Positions 33,601-44,322 are shown, numbered from the stretch's first letter. The stretch is 64,000 nt of DNA from Zonotrichia leucophrys gambelii (GCF_028769735.1 NC_088200.1:72454046-72518045); one strand, 5' to 3'. The notes: generated from the sequence alone by a model not told the origin. Numbers and translations: made by a program.

Positions 33601-34872
33601 AAGGCTTAGGAGACAGACAAACTCTTAATCATAGAGTGGGTCTTTCTGAGTCACCACCGGTCCAGAAGAATGACAAGGCCACAGGAGCTGGTTGCCGAAC
33701 TGATCCGCAAGGCAAGATCGCAGATCAGGGAGCTAGCAGGGTGTGACTTTGAGTGCATACACATACCCTTTGAATTAGAGTCGGGCCAACTTCAAATAAA
33801 GACCTTCAATGAATTAGTGCAAACGAATGAGAACCTTCAGTTTGCACTGGACTGCTATACTGGGCGTATTGCAGTTGATCGGCCGGCCCACAAATTATTC
33901 AATTCAGAGTTTAAATTATCCTTAAAGAAGATCGTAAGCAAGGATCCTCTTGATGCTGTGACTGTTTTTACAGACGTGTCTGGAGCATCCCACAAGTCGG
34001 TCATGACTTGGAAGGATCCTCAGACTCAGCGGTGGGAGGCAGAAGTTACTGTTGTGGAGGATTCTCCACAAATCGCTGAGTTGGACGCAGTCGTCAGGGC
34101 ATTCCAGAGGTTCACTGGACCTTTCAGTCTGCTTACAGATTCTGCATACGTGGCCAGTGTAGTGTCTAGAGCAGAATCAGCAGTTCTGCAGGAGGTCTCT
34201 AATCAGAAATTATTTAATTTGGTTACAAGGGTCGTTGACTTGGTCTCTCACCGCGAGCATCCATTCTATGTTACACACGTGAGGTCACACACTGACCTGC
34301 CAGGCTTCATCGCTGAGGGCAACTGTCGGGCCGATTCTTTGGCCGCGGCTGCAGTCACGGTGGGCCCACTCCCAGACGTGTTTGGTAAGGCTAAGATCAG
34401 CCACCAGCTTTTTCACCAGAATGTGCCTGGCCTAGTCTGGCAATTCCACCTGACCCAGGAACAGGCTAAGGCAATCGTGGCCATATGTCCCCAGTGCCAA
34501 AAAGATCAAATGCCTACCATTTCCTCGGGGGCAAATCCCCGAGGTTTGGCGAGCTGCAAGGTGTGGCAGATGGATGTAACACATTTCCCGTCTTTTGGTA
34601 GATTGTGTTACGTCCATGTCTCAGTCGATACCTTCTCCAGTGCTATCTTCGCCTCTGCCCACACAGGGGAAAAGGCCGCGGATGTTCAGAAGCCTCTGCT
34701 TCTGTCATTCGCTGTCTTGGGCATCCCTAGGGCCCTCAAAACAGTCAATGGCCCGGCGTACGTGTCCAAGGAACTGCGGAGCTTCCTGCAGCAATGGGGA
34801 ATAGAACGTAAGACCGGCATCCCCTATGCCCCAACAGGCAAGCCCTGGTGGAGAGGGCCCACCAGAGCCTAA
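33600..34872 (+). pseudogene. pol: Endogenous retrovirus RNase H and integrase
   Basis: An open frame (ATG at 33,670) of 400 codons carries RNase H with all four acidic positions visible (VFTDVSG, IAELDAV, LTDSAYVA, CRADSLA), then integrase: zinc-binding HQLFH and CPQC, and the first catalytic Asp in WQMDVTHF. The second catalytic position is changed: KTVNGPAY has Val (GTC, 34,744-34,746) where related integrases, including the copy at 40,909, have Asp. A frameshift near 34,848 separates the rest of the catalytic core. The enzyme would be inactive even without the frameshift. Confidence 0.88.
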
Positions 34873-35435
34873 AGAAGGCAGCATCGCGACAACAAGTGGC
34901 GGTGAAGGTGGAGACTCCCCATGTCCGGTTATCAAGAGCATTGTACACCCTTAACTTTCTAAACTGCTCTTTTGATAACCCAAATCCTCCAGTGGTCCGG
35001 CATTTCGGCAGTCACCATCAGCTGCAGCCTAAAGCCAGGCCCCCGGTACTTATTAAGGACCCGGAGACCTGGCGGATGGAGGGGCCTTTTGACGTGGTCA
35101 CCTGGGGGAGGAGATACGCTTGCGTGTCCACTCCTTCAGGGCCCAGGTGGATTCCATCCAGGTGGGTAAGGCCCTTCCTCCCGAAGCAGGGGATGCAGAA
35201 GAAGGCCGTGCCACAGGTGCAGGTAGCGTGCTGGCAGCGGCAGAGGAAACCCTCTCCAGCAACGTCATCTTTCTCTCCTGAACTCCCCCCTACTCCTGAA
35301 GCTGGGTCCTCTCCTCCCTCTTCCCCTTCATCTCAAGACTTACCTTTAGTTTATGAGTCCCGACCCTCATCACCTGTTTCCTCCCCATTCTCTTCCGATG
35401 TAGTTTTGTTATTTGGGGCAGAACCTTCCGTTTAA
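34848..35435 (+). pseudogene. pol: Endogenous retrovirus integrase, C-terminal part
   Basis: Continues integrase in a different frame: ERAHQSLKKA supplies the catalytic Glu region, followed by the DNA-binding domain (PPVLIKDPETW, YACVSTPSGPRWIP). The last ~80 residues form a Pro/Ser-rich tail (SSPPSSPSSQ) ending at 35,435, 49 bases before the env start. The overlap with the previous frame is a shift, not a programmed site as far as can be seen. Confidence 0.82.
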
Positions 35436-35484
35436 TTACTATGTACTTTCACTATTTTCTTTTTACTTTTAGTACATCTCCCCG

Positions 35485-36936
35485 ATGGACCCCGCATCGT
35501 CACCAATGGCTCCCAACCCGGGCGTTCTGCTACTACTGCTGACAATCTACGGACTCCTGCCAACAACTTCGGAGCCGTGGGTCATCCCCCAGCCAGAGGT
35601 TAATGTCTGGTGGGCCTTGGCTCAGTCATTGGGACAGGACCATATTTGCCTTGACACCGGCGCAGCAGAGGACCCAATGTCGTCTTGCCTTGTGGGGATC
35701 CCTTTCTCTCCAGGCGAGTTCCCCTCTGCCTTTCAGTCAGTCTTTTCCCCTATTTTGGCTCGGAGCCTTACTATCCTCCCCAGTTTTGATTCCAGTAATA
35801 CCTGGAGAGACAGAGTGGTCAAGCTGGATTCTTTACTCTCTGAGCCCACAGAATTACATCCTCTTGGTTCTGTCAACTCCTCCATTTGTTTTCAGTTTGA
35901 AGCCACCTATGCCCCCATAGAGAGGAGCAGTGAGGTGGTCCTGCAGACTAAAGAAGAATATAAGGCAAACCAGTGGTGCAAGGCAGTACTAAAGATCAGT
36001 GGCCCCACCACCACTGGATGGACCCCTTACGCCCTTCCTAGGGGAGCATTTTTGATTTGTGGTGACCGAGCGTGGGCAGGCATTCCCTCTGGTCTGGTCG
36101 GAGGGCCATGCACTTTGGGCAGGCTGACGCTGTTTACCCCCAACATCACCCAAATTATTAATTGGAAAAGGACAAACATCACATCTGAATTGGCCAGATC
36201 TAAAGGAGATCTTAAGGATCTCACTGAGGACTGTGATGACGAAATTAGACATTGGTCTCACTCTAAATCCGTCACTTTTACCATCTTTTTGTCATGGGTA
36301 TCAGTGGCGAAATCTCTGGGTGAATTGGGCCGCCTAGAGTGTTGGGTGGCTAAGCAAGCCAATCCTACTTCAGCTGCTTTATACGACCTCCTCACGGATG
36401 AGGAAATAACAAGGAAGGCGACGCTCCAGAACAGGGCAGCAATAGATTTTCTATTGCTGCTTCACCACCATCATTGTGAGGAGTTTGAGGGCCTCTGCTG
36501 CATGAACCTGTCCTCAAGAGCCGAGGACGCCAGGCACTTGATCAAACGCTTACAAGACCTTATACGCCAGGTCAAGCGGGAAACATCTGATTGGCTGGGG
36601 GACATTTTTAAGGGTTGGGGCCTTAGCGGGTGGGCCAGTTCTGTTATTGAATCTATATGTAAAGTTGTTTTAAGTTTGGTTATAATACTAGTCTTGATTG
36701 CTTTAATCCGCAGACTGGTCAAAAGACTGATAACTCAAATAGCTGCACCAAAAGTGAACCACGCCACCGTTCCCTTTGATAAGCCCATCGAGCTGGAGGA
36801 CCTCGCCTCGGAGGCCGGAGAAGCTGCGGATGTGGAGGGGGCCACCGCGCCGCCCCTCGACCATCTATGGGCAGGCGGACTCCAGTTTGAAGAGGGCGAA
36901 GCCTGGCCGGACCAGCCGCGGGTCCCTGTGTTCTAA
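35485..36936 (+). CDS. env: Endogenous retrovirus envelope, uninterrupted 483 codons
   Basis: A single open frame encodes the full layout of a retroviral envelope. Residues 1-28 are a signal peptide (core VLLLLLTIYGLL). Residues 29 to about 262 form a short surface subunit with sequons at N131, N220 and N231. A hydrophobic fusion-peptide-like stretch (FTIFLSWVSVA) begins near residue 265. The transmembrane subunit follows, with LQNRAAIDFLLLL at 314-326 and a CX6CC motif (CEEFEGLCC) at 331-339, which marks gamma-type/alpharetrovirus-like envelopes with covalently linked subunits; N341 is a further sequon. A membrane anchor spans about 390-409 and a long acidic tail 410-483. At the expected subunit boundary (HSKS, 259-262) there is no dibasic processing motif. 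It lies 3' of defective pol and 5' of polypurine tract and LTR. Expression would need the upstream LTR and splicing, which are not shown. It is either a recent remnant or a domesticated gene. Confidence 0.93.
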   Translation: MDPASSPMAPNPGVLLLLLTIYGLLPTTSEPWVIPQPEVNVWWALAQSLGQDHICLDTGAAEDPMSSCLVGIPFSPGEFPSAFQSVFSPILARSLTILPSFDSSNTWRDRVVKLDSLLSEPTELHPLGSVNSSICFQFEATYAPIERSSEVVLQTKEEYKANQWCKAVLKISGPTTTGWTPYALPRGAFLICGDRAWAGIPSGLVGGPCTLGRLTLFTPNITQIINWKRTNITSELARSKGDLKDLTEDCDDEIRHWSHSKSVTFTIFLSWVSVAKSLGELGRLECWVAKQANPTSAALYDLLTDEEITRKATLQNRAAIDFLLLLHHHHCEEFEGLCCMNLSSRAEDARHLIKRLQDLIRQVKRETSDWLGDIFKGWGLSGWASSVIESICKVVLSLVIILVLIALIRRLVKRLITQIAAPKVNHATVPFDKPIELEDLASEAGEAADVEGATAPPLDHLWAGGLQFEEGEAWPDQPRVPVF

Positions 36937-36978
36937 GTTTAATTTGGAGTTTTGTGTTCATTTTAATTTTGTTTGGTA

Positions 36979-36991
36979 AAAAATGGGGAGA
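36979..36991 (+). other. Polypurine tract of the env-bearing element
   Basis: A purine-rich stretch AAAATGGGGAGA, interrupted by one T, directly abuts the LTR start TGTTGTAG. It is the expected plus-strand primer site and lies about 40 bases after the env stop. Confidence 0.8.
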
Positions 36992-37685
36992 TGTTGTAGT
37001 GTGTTGCCAAGTTTCTTGTATTATTCCCCCATTTTATGTATTGTTTCCCCCCTATTCTGTGTGAAATGGTTCTGCCCTCCTCAGTTTTCCTGCTGTAGCC
37101 CTGCTGGCAGTTATGTTACTGTGGTTACCCCTGCCCTTAGTTTGTGTCTGTTACCCAAGTTATATAATTTCTCCTCCCCTTTTATCCCCTTTTAAGTAAA
37201 ACTTTTCCTCCTCCCTGGGCCCAGTCAATCACCCCCCACTCCTCCCGGTTTTCCAGAACCTTCATCTTACTGGGGGTTGTGGTTGGCTGTGATCCCGGGG
37301 CCCCTCCTTTACTTTGTATTTATTGGATTCCCTATAATGTCAGTTATGTTAAGTCCATCTTGTCACCCTTTCTGATTGGCTCCCTGTAAATCCCACCCAT
37401 ACACACCCCCTTCCTTTATAATCTTGCTTCACCCTCCATTCCTCGCCACTTTCCCAGTTGGTTCCTCCATGTTGGTTCCCCTGTGACATCAATAAACCGA
37501 TGTTAACCCCTGGAAAAGTGTCCTGCTCCATTCCTCGTCATTCCAGCAGCGAGAGCCTGTCCGCAGCCAGCACAGCCCGAGGCCCTCAGACGCCAAGGGG
37601 TGCTGGCAAGGAATTGCAGCAAGGCGTTGGCCCTTGCCCTCAGCTAGCTGGACACTGACCTTCGGGCCATGTATGCCTCGCCGCA
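36992..37685 (+). mobile_element. 3' LTR, family A
   Basis: Starts TGTTGTAGTGTG right after the polypurine tract and ends GCCGCA, about 694 bp. A TATA-like CCTTTATAAT (about 37,423-37,432) and AATAAA (37,491-37,496) match positions in the two solo LTRs. The next bases (CCTTTG, 37,686-37,691) are gag sequence of another element, so this provirus appears to have inserted into that element's gag. The matching 5' LTR and left target duplication are not present in the window. Confidence 0.88.
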
Positions 37686-37975
37686 CCTTTGAAAGGCAGA
37701 TCGACAATGTGGAGGCCCAGGACAAGCTGCTCTGTAAAATGGCCATGACCAACGCCAACCCCGACACCAAGAACGTAGTCAGGGCCCTTCCCAAGACCCT
37801 GAGCCTTCCACCACCCAGATGGAAACCGCCTGCACCAAAGCTACATCCATCGGGCAGACTGTTGCAGTTGCGGTGAGCAAGGGTGTCAGGGAGGCAGTGA
37901 TCACTCTAAACAATAGCCAGTGCTTTAGCTATAAACAGTTTGGTCATATTTACGCCAACTGTTCTTACCCCGCTG
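37686..37975 (+). pseudogene. gag: Endogenous retrovirus gag, capsid end and nucleocapsid
   Basis: Starts in mid-gene immediately after the LTR. MAMTNANPDTKNVVRALPK is typical of the capsid C-terminus of betaretrovirus-like gag. After a frameshift near 37,800 comes a single zinc-knuckle-like motif, CFSYKQFGHIYANC (about 37,921-37,962), whose second Cys is replaced by Tyr. The 5' part of gag is absent, cut off by the LTR insertion. Confidence 0.75.
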
Positions 37976-38555
37976 TCCGACGGCGGTATCTCATTCTTCA
38001 CGCCCGCAGCTTCGGTGAGACCATCCTCCACCACCTTCTCTCGTCCACCATGGTTCCAGCAGCCTCCTTGGCATTTGGGAAACGGTTAGCAGAGCGTGCC
38101 CTGGCCCCGCATGACGACATCAAGTGGCAGGCCACAGCAGCTCCTGACCATCCAGGAGAACCAGTTCCCGGACGGATCATTTCTGAGGCTCAGAGCCCCA
38201 AGTGCAGTCTCCGGTACTTCTGGTGGACAGGACAATTAGCAGCCTGTGCTGAGTCCTCCGCAGATCCCTCCACAACATCGTCAGTCCTGGCAGGCTGCAT
38301 GGAAGACTGATGATAAGGCTGTTGAAGCACTCCTCGTAGGGGACAACAAACACTCGCCTTATGAAATAACTGTCATCCCCGAGGTCGTCACCATACAACC
38401 CTTCAATGAAGTCACCGTTACCATTTCCTGCACCACGCTGCTGTACACTCTGTGCAAACATTCCCCATTTGCATAGATGTACCTGCTTCCTGGACAAGAC
38501 TATGCTTTCCCTAACTACAACATCTGTCTTGGACTTTAACCAGGGAAAGACCCAT
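37976..38555 (+). pseudogene. Gag-pro junction region, unresolved
   Basis: Lies between nucleocapsid and protease of the same decayed element and must be gag-pro sequence. One frame contains NKHSPYEITVIPEVVTIQPF, protein-like but not assigned. In betaretroviruses a dUTPase domain often sits here; I see no clear dUTPase motifs. Several stops interrupt each frame. Confidence 0.45.
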
Positions 38556-38868
38556 CATCTCAACCGCCATCTTCTGGAAGGAGAAATGTTTTCATCTCGT
38601 AATGGCAGTAGACACAGGAGCAGACATCACTATTATTCTGAGGGCAAAGTGGCCCCACAACTGAGAGTCGGTGTCCCCTTGTGGCATGGTCTCTGGCATC
38701 GGAGGAGTGGTCAACTTCCTTAGGAGCAAGCACCTGACCACCACAGAGGGACCTGAGGGGCAAATTACCACAGTAAGACTTTCTGTCACTACCTGTGATA
38801 TTGCATTACCAGGCAGGGACGTTTTATCACAATGGGGGGCTCAGTTAGACATTCCTGATGTCAAATGA
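38556..38868 (+). pseudogene. pro: Endogenous retrovirus protease
   Basis: The aspartic-protease active site appears as MAVDTGADITII, with the DTGA codons at 38,611-38,622. A stop follows after about 20 codons. In a second frame GIGGVVNFLRS (flap region) and GRDVLSQWGA, the conserved C-terminal helix, run to a TGA at 38,866-38,868. A frameshift between the two halves inactivates the gene. Confidence 0.85.
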
Positions 38869-38889
38869 GATTTTTAGCTTGGGCCATTG

Positions 38890-39835
38890 TGGAGTGCACA
38901 CCCCTCTTCTCACCTGGAAATCCCATGATCCAGTGTGGGTGGAGCAGTGGCCCCTCCTTGACGAAAAATTAAAAGCACTCAATGAAAATAAATGAGGTCA
39001 TCCATGACATGGGCCCTTTCAGCCCGGCCTCCCCTCCCTCCGTGCTCCTGAGAGACTGGCCACTCACAGTCTTCGACATCAAGGACTGCTTTTTCAACAT
39101 CCTCTTGCACCAGGAGACGCTCTCAGGTTTGCCTTCTTGGTGCCATCCATCAACTGGAAGGAGCCGTACAAGCAGTACCACTGGGTCACTTTGCCTCAGG
39201 GGATGAGAAACAGCCCTGTGCTCTGCCAGACTTCCGTGGCACAAGTGCTTCCTCCAGTCAGAAAGCTTTTCCCTGAAGTGGTGATTTATCGTTACATGGA
39301 CAACATCCTGGTGTGTGCGCCCACTGAAGCCTACCTAAACACTGCATTTGAAAAGACTGTGGCTACCATGGAACACACAGGCCTCCAAATCGCAGCAGAG
39401 AAAACCCAAGTTTCCAATCCGTGGAAGTACTGCGGCTTTCTCATCACCAGGAAGACTGTCACACCTCAGAGCCTCACCATCCAAGAAGATCCACACACCT
39501 TACACGACCTGCAGCAGATCTGTGGAATCATCACCTGGATCTGGCCTTTCCTGGGTCTCACCACCGAGGAGCTGGCCCCACTCTTTGACCTCTTACGTGG
39601 TGACCATGACCTCGTCTCTCCTCGTGCCCTGACCCCAGAAGCTCAAAAGGCCCTGGAGAGAGTCGCAGCTGCTGTAGTGTCCCATCAAGCCCACTGCGTG
39701 GACCAGTCTCTTCCCTTGGACGTGGTAGTCTTAGGTAAGGCACCACACTTTCACACTTTGATCTTTCAGTGGGACAGTGGCTCTAAAAAGTCACTGGTTG
39801 TCATTGAGTGGCTGTTCCTTCTGCACCAGCCATGA
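38890..39835 (+). pseudogene. pol: Endogenous retrovirus reverse transcriptase with YMDN
   Basis: Starts with a typical N-terminal motif (LTWKSHDPVWVEQWPL, about 38,918-38,965), then skips the fingers region by an internal deletion of roughly 100 bases or more. The first catalytic motif (FDIKDCFFNILLHQ) is in a second frame, and from 39,137 a third frame holds PQGMRNSPVLCQ and the catalytic box at 39,293-39,304. That box reads YMDN instead of YMDD, so one catalytic Asp is replaced by Asn. The connection region (LQQICGIITWIWPFLG, LAPLFDLLRG) parallels the copy at 33,009. A TGA at 39,833-39,835 ends the frame. Confidence 0.87.
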
Positions 39836-40079
39836 AAAACCATAACACCCCCACAAGAGTTGGTTGCACAATTAATAATCAAAGCTAGAGGTTGCCTCCG
39901 AACCCTTGCAGGGTGTGAGCTAGTGTGCATTTACCTACCGTTCACATTGGAGTATTTAGTCGCTCTTACAGATGAATGAACACCTCCCAGTTGCATTAGA
40001 CAGCTACCTCGACCAACTTTCCACATACTAGCCAAAAGAAAAATTCTTTAAAGATTCTTTACACTTGGCACCAAGGACA

Positions 40080-41470
40080 TTCAAAAGCACCACACCCATC
40101 AAAGATGCTCTCAGAGTGTTCACTGACAGGTCAGGGAAGTCCCACAAGTTAGTGATCACTTGGAGAAACACCGACACTGGAAGGTGGGAATCCAGTGTTC
40201 GTCCAAACTGTTGATGGATCTCCCCAGATTGCAGAACTTGTTGAGGTCATGAGAGCATTCAGGAAATTTCAACAACCTTTGGATGTGGTCACCAATTTGG
40301 CTTGTGTTGCTGGAATAGCTGAGTGGGCAGAACGTGCCTTGCTTAAAGAAGTTCAAAACAAAAAATTGTTCACCTTGTTCTCGGAACTCATTTGGCTACT
40401 TTCCCACTGAGAGCAGCCTACCATATCAAGCACGTCCAGTCTCATTCAGACCTGCCTGGTCTTATCACTGAAGGCAACCGGAGAGCAGATCTTCCGGCCA
40501 TGCCAGTTTGCTCTGACCCCACTCTTCACACTATGCCAGACATTTTTCAACAAGCTCAACTGAGCCACCATTTTTACCACCAAAATGCCCCCGCCTTGTG
40601 GCGGCAATTCAGACTTTCCATCGAACAAGCCAGAGCAATTGTAGCAACATGCCCCAACTGCCAGGCTTTTCCACTACGTTCGATACCAGTTGAGATCCAC
40701 CCAAGAGGCTTAGGAGCCCTTGAGCTCTGGCAAACAGACATTACACATTATGCTCCATTTGGGAGATTAAAATACGTACACGTGTCAATAGACACTTTCT
40801 TGGAAGCAGTGTTTGCGTCAGCACACGCACAAGAAAAGGCAAAAGACGTCATCAAACATTTTTATATGAACTTTGCAACCCTGGGAGTCCCCAAAAACAT
40901 AAAAACAGATAATGGTCCTGCCGTTTTAAAGACTTCACACAGCAATAGGGAATTGCCCATACTACTGGCATTCCCCACAATACTACGGGGCAATCTATCG
41001 TAGAACAAGCACACAAAGAAATCAGAAGGTTGCTGGAACAGCAACATGATGCAGCCATCACCTTTTCCCCTTCCAACAGATTGTGCGAAGCATTATATGT
41101 GCTGAATTTTATGAATTGCTCCCAAAAGGAGCCCAACCCCCCCTATTCTCAGGCATTTCCACAACACCATGCACGCACATCTCAAAGAAAAACCCCCAGT
41201 GCTTGTCTGTGATCCAGAATCTAAAATAATTGAAGGGCCCTACCCACTCCTTACGTGGGGGAGAGGATTTGCTTGTGTCTCCACAGGCACAGGACCCAGA
41301 TGGATCCAGGAAAGTTTGTCAAACCCTACCCCGACCGCACACCAGAGGACCAACCAGCTGATGAACAAGTCCATCTCATTATGCACCACACCCCTGAGAC
41401 CGCCTTCCCTTGGAGAAGAAGGAGGAAGAAATGGACGTATCCAAACATCATCACAAGACTGTTCATAACA
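40080..41470 (+). pseudogene. pol: Endogenous retrovirus RNase H and integrase
   Basis: RNase H is spread over three frames: RVFTDRSGKSHK, QIAELVEVMRA and NRRADLPAM keep acidic residues, but the third site reads VVTNLACVAG, with Asn where the related copy at 34,130 has Asp. Integrase then shows the zinc-binding HHFYH and CPNC, the first Asp in WQTDITHY and the second in KTDNGPAV. A frameshift near 40,930 precedes the catalytic Glu (SIVEQAHKE). The DNA-binding domain (PPVLVCDPES, FACVSTGTGPRWIQ) ends near 41,310, followed by a Pro-rich tail. It is a complete domain set but broken. Confidence 0.85.
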
Positions 41471-41679
41471 TGCAGATACGTCCCTTCCACAGACTGCACA
41501 GCTACCTCAGTTACAGACATACTTCTGCCTTTTCCACGTTATTGTTGTCAATAACCCCCATCACTGTCCCTCTCTCCCCTAGCTGCTTTACCTCTTCTTT
41601 GCCTGTCCTCCTTCCCATTTGAAAAAGAAGGGAGAGCTATCAGAGAGATGTACAGGGGAAAGGATGGCAAGCTGTATGA

Positions 41680-42960
41680 TTGACGTGTGTCTTTTCTGAA
41701 ATCAAGATACACCGCAAGAGAGAGTGGAGAACCATCACCCCCCTCGCAATAATCCCAAGAATCCCCAACAATGCTGCCAGTGCCACTGCCTTCATCTGTG
41801 CCCTCGTGACCGTCCAGGTGACCTCAGGCTGGAACATCTCCCAGCCAAAGCAGAATGTCTGGGTCACCCTGGCAAAGTCCCTTCAACAAGACAATTTTTG
41901 CATGGCCGTGGGAAGCGTGGATGGTCCACTCTCTATGTGTCTGGTGGGAATCCCCCTATCAGAGAATGACTACCTTTTTCTAGGTGAGAAACCCAACCCT
42001 GTGGACACCTGGGATGAATGGACGAGGATTCTCCCACATGCCTCACAGGAACCCCAAGAATTGGACCTGCTGGGTTCCACTAGAGTGAAATACTGTGTCA
42101 ATTTTGAGTATAAGGCGAGATCTGATGGGAATTATACAACAAAATCACAAAGTAACATCCCTAAAGATGTCTCACCAAATGACAGGCAGTACAGTGTGGC
42201 CAAACGGTGCAACTGCACCAACACCACACCATCCAAGTCCAAGTCCATGCCATTCCCCAGACTGCTCCCACGGGGGATGTTTGTTATCTGTGGGGATAGG
42301 GTGTGGGCAGAAATGCCCTCCCAACATAAAAGGGGGTCCTTGCAGCCTTGGCCTGCTGACTACCCTCACCCCAAATAGACTCTATTACAAGATTGGAAAC
42401 AGAACACCAAATCGGCCTGCCAAAAGAAGTCTTTTGAAGAATTCAACCCAAATGGCGATAGCCAGATTTATAATTGGAGAACTCCCAAAAGGGTCATGAT
42501 ATTTATCTTCTTACCTTGGGTTGCTGCGCAAAGGCCCTTGGTGATCTTTCTCACCTGGGGTGCTGGCTTAGTAAGCAGGGCAACGCAGCGTCTGCTGCAC
42601 TGTCGGACCTATTGGCAGATGAAGAGACCACCAGACACGCCACACTACAAAACAGAGCTGCAGTTGACTTCTTGTTGCTCACCCATAGCCATGGGTGCGA
42701 GGACTTCAAAGGACTCTGCTGTTTCAACTTGTCCTCTCACAGTACATCTATACAAGTGAAGATCAAGAGACTTCAAGATCAGGTGAAGGATGTTGAGTCT
42801 GAGAAAAAGGCAGCCAACTGCTGGACAGACTTTTTGGACATTGGGGAATTCCTGAGTGGGCCGCCTCCATTTTAAGAGGCCTTCTGTGGATTTTTATTAT
42901 CATTGCAATTGTTGTAGTCACCATTGCCTGCCTCAAGAAAGCCATCCAAAGGACAGTAGG
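41680..42960 (+). pseudogene. env: Endogenous retrovirus envelope, frameshifted
   Basis: The surface part is open from 41,680 to a TAG at 42,376-42,378 and resembles the intact env at 35,485 (NVWVTLAKSLQQDNFCM against NVWWALAQSLGQDHICL; SMCLVGIPL against SSCLVGIPF). A second frame carries a basic boundary (WRTPKR) before the hydrophobic VMIFIFLPWVAA. A third (from 42,474) carries LQNRAAVDFLLL and CEDFKGLCC, again CX6CC. The anchor (IFIIIAIVVVTIACL) is in yet another frame near 42,890-42,935. At least three frameshifts make it non-coding. It is clearly related to, but older than, the open env. Confidence 0.9.
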
Positions 42961-42980
42961 CGAGGTTTTTTTAGTAAACC

Positions 42981-43041
42981 AAAAAGGGGGAGATGTGGCA
43001 GGGCACCACAGGAAGAATGGGGCGGAGATGCCCTGGGATGA
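42981..43041 (+). mobile_element. Polypurine tract and truncated 3' LTR, family B
   Basis: AAAAAGGGGGAGA (42,981-42,993) is followed by TGTGGCAGGGCACC and GGAGATGCCCTGGGATGATG. After about 48 bp the LTR stops where a reverse-oriented element begins. The start matches the LTR at 32,002. Confidence 0.8.
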
Positions 43042-43825
43042 TGTCGCGGTCCGTCCCAGTGAACGGGTGACGTGATGAGTTTTTGGTGCAAAAATAACCA
43101 ACAAGGCACAGGGGATTTGCAGTAACAAATCAACAAAATGAAGTTTTATTAAAATAACCACAACTGGTAAGCATTGGTGAGGGGAACTGGGGAAAAAAGG
43201 GAGACAATAAGGAAATAGGGAGGAAAGGAGGACAGTGGGGTATAGCTACCCAGACGTGGTGCCGTTTTTGTCCTTCAGGGTCCAGCCGTCGAAGCTCACT
43301 AGGCCATGTCCAGGGAGATCTCGAAAAGCACGGCTAACCAGGGCTCCAATTATACGATTTTTTCTTTGGGGGGAAGGGGAGCTGAAACAAAGGTCTCCAA
43401 GGAGGGGGAAAGAACAGAAAAAGGGGGGCACACAGAGTCCTAGCCAAGCAACAGGCAGAATCATTGTTTTCATGGCCCAATGCTCACAGGTGTGTTTATT
43501 CTGGGCAGACTTTCCCCCCTTTGTGCTCACCTACCCTGAGCTGGGGGGGGTGTTCAGTCCCAATCCTTGGAAGAAGGTGCGAGGGGGGTTTTCTTGCACG
43601 GGGATTTCTTGTCTTGGTTCTTTGATGAAGAGGCTCACGTCTCTGCTTGTCACGGTGGTTGAAGGCAGGCGAGAGGGGTCGTCTCTTGGAGGGGGAAAGC
43701 ACCCCAGAGCTCAGACCAGCCAGGTGGGGAGGTAGGGAAGAAGTCCAGATCCATTGTTCAGAAAGGGCAGCATGCCCCCTTCAAGTTCAGCATGGCGTGT
43801 TCTGCAGACAACACCTGTGAAAACA
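43042..43825 (-). mobile_element. LTR-like element in reverse orientation
   Basis: On the minus strand this runs from TGTTTTCACAGG (43,825 leftward) to CCGCGACA (ending 43,042), giving TG...CA ends. An AATAAA on the minus strand (TTTATT on plus, about 43,145-43,150) lies about 100 bases before the 3' end, the normal U5 length. Long frames on both strands have no retroviral motifs. No matching target duplication was found, so the borders are provisional. Confidence 0.5.
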
Positions 43826-43929
43826 GCAAGCTAAGAAGCATATGACTTTTCCTTCCCACTGGCTCAACAGTTTTAAACTTTTTGGTGGTCTTTTCTTCAT
43901 CACAATTGTGAGGCAGAAATGAAGGATAT
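43826..43929. other. Spacer between LTR-like element and CR1
   Basis: About 100 bp of moderate composition; nothing recognisable. Confidence 0.4.
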
Positions 43930-44322
43930 TTCACAGAATCACAGAAATTCTAGGTTGGAAGAGACCTTTAAGATCATCGAGTCCAACCCGTGTTCTAACA
44001 CCTCAACTAGGTCATGGCACCAAGTGCCACATCCAGTCTTTTTTAAACTCTTCAAGGGATGGTGACTCTACCACCTCCCTGGGTAGATGATTCCAGTGTT
44101 TGACCACTCTTTCTGTGAAATACTTCCTCCTTAATTCTAGCCTGCATCTCCCTTGGTGCAGCTTGAGACTGTGTCCTCTTGTTCTGTCTGTTGTTGCCCG
44201 GAGAAAGAGACCGACCCCTAGCTCACCACAGCCACCCTTCAGGAAGTTGAAGAGAGTGATAAGGTCACCCCTGAGTCTCCTTTTCTCCAGGCTGAACAAC
44301 CCCAGCTCCCTCAGTCGTTCTT
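43930..44322 (-). mobile_element. CR1 LINE fragment, 3' end
   Basis: The left end reads TCACAGAATCACAG then TAGGTTGGAAGAGACCTTT and ATCATCGAGTCCAACC, the reverse complement of the characteristic CR1 3' UTR. On the minus strand the end of ORF2 is still readable (44,299 to 44,012): [18 protein letters not shown] and [20 protein letters not shown]. It is 5'-truncated at about 44,322, the usual fate of LINE copies. Confidence 0.93.

Noticed and set aside
43235..43735. A 166-codon plus-strand frame as a host gene
   Set aside because: It lies antisense within an LTR-like element and has no recognisable domain.
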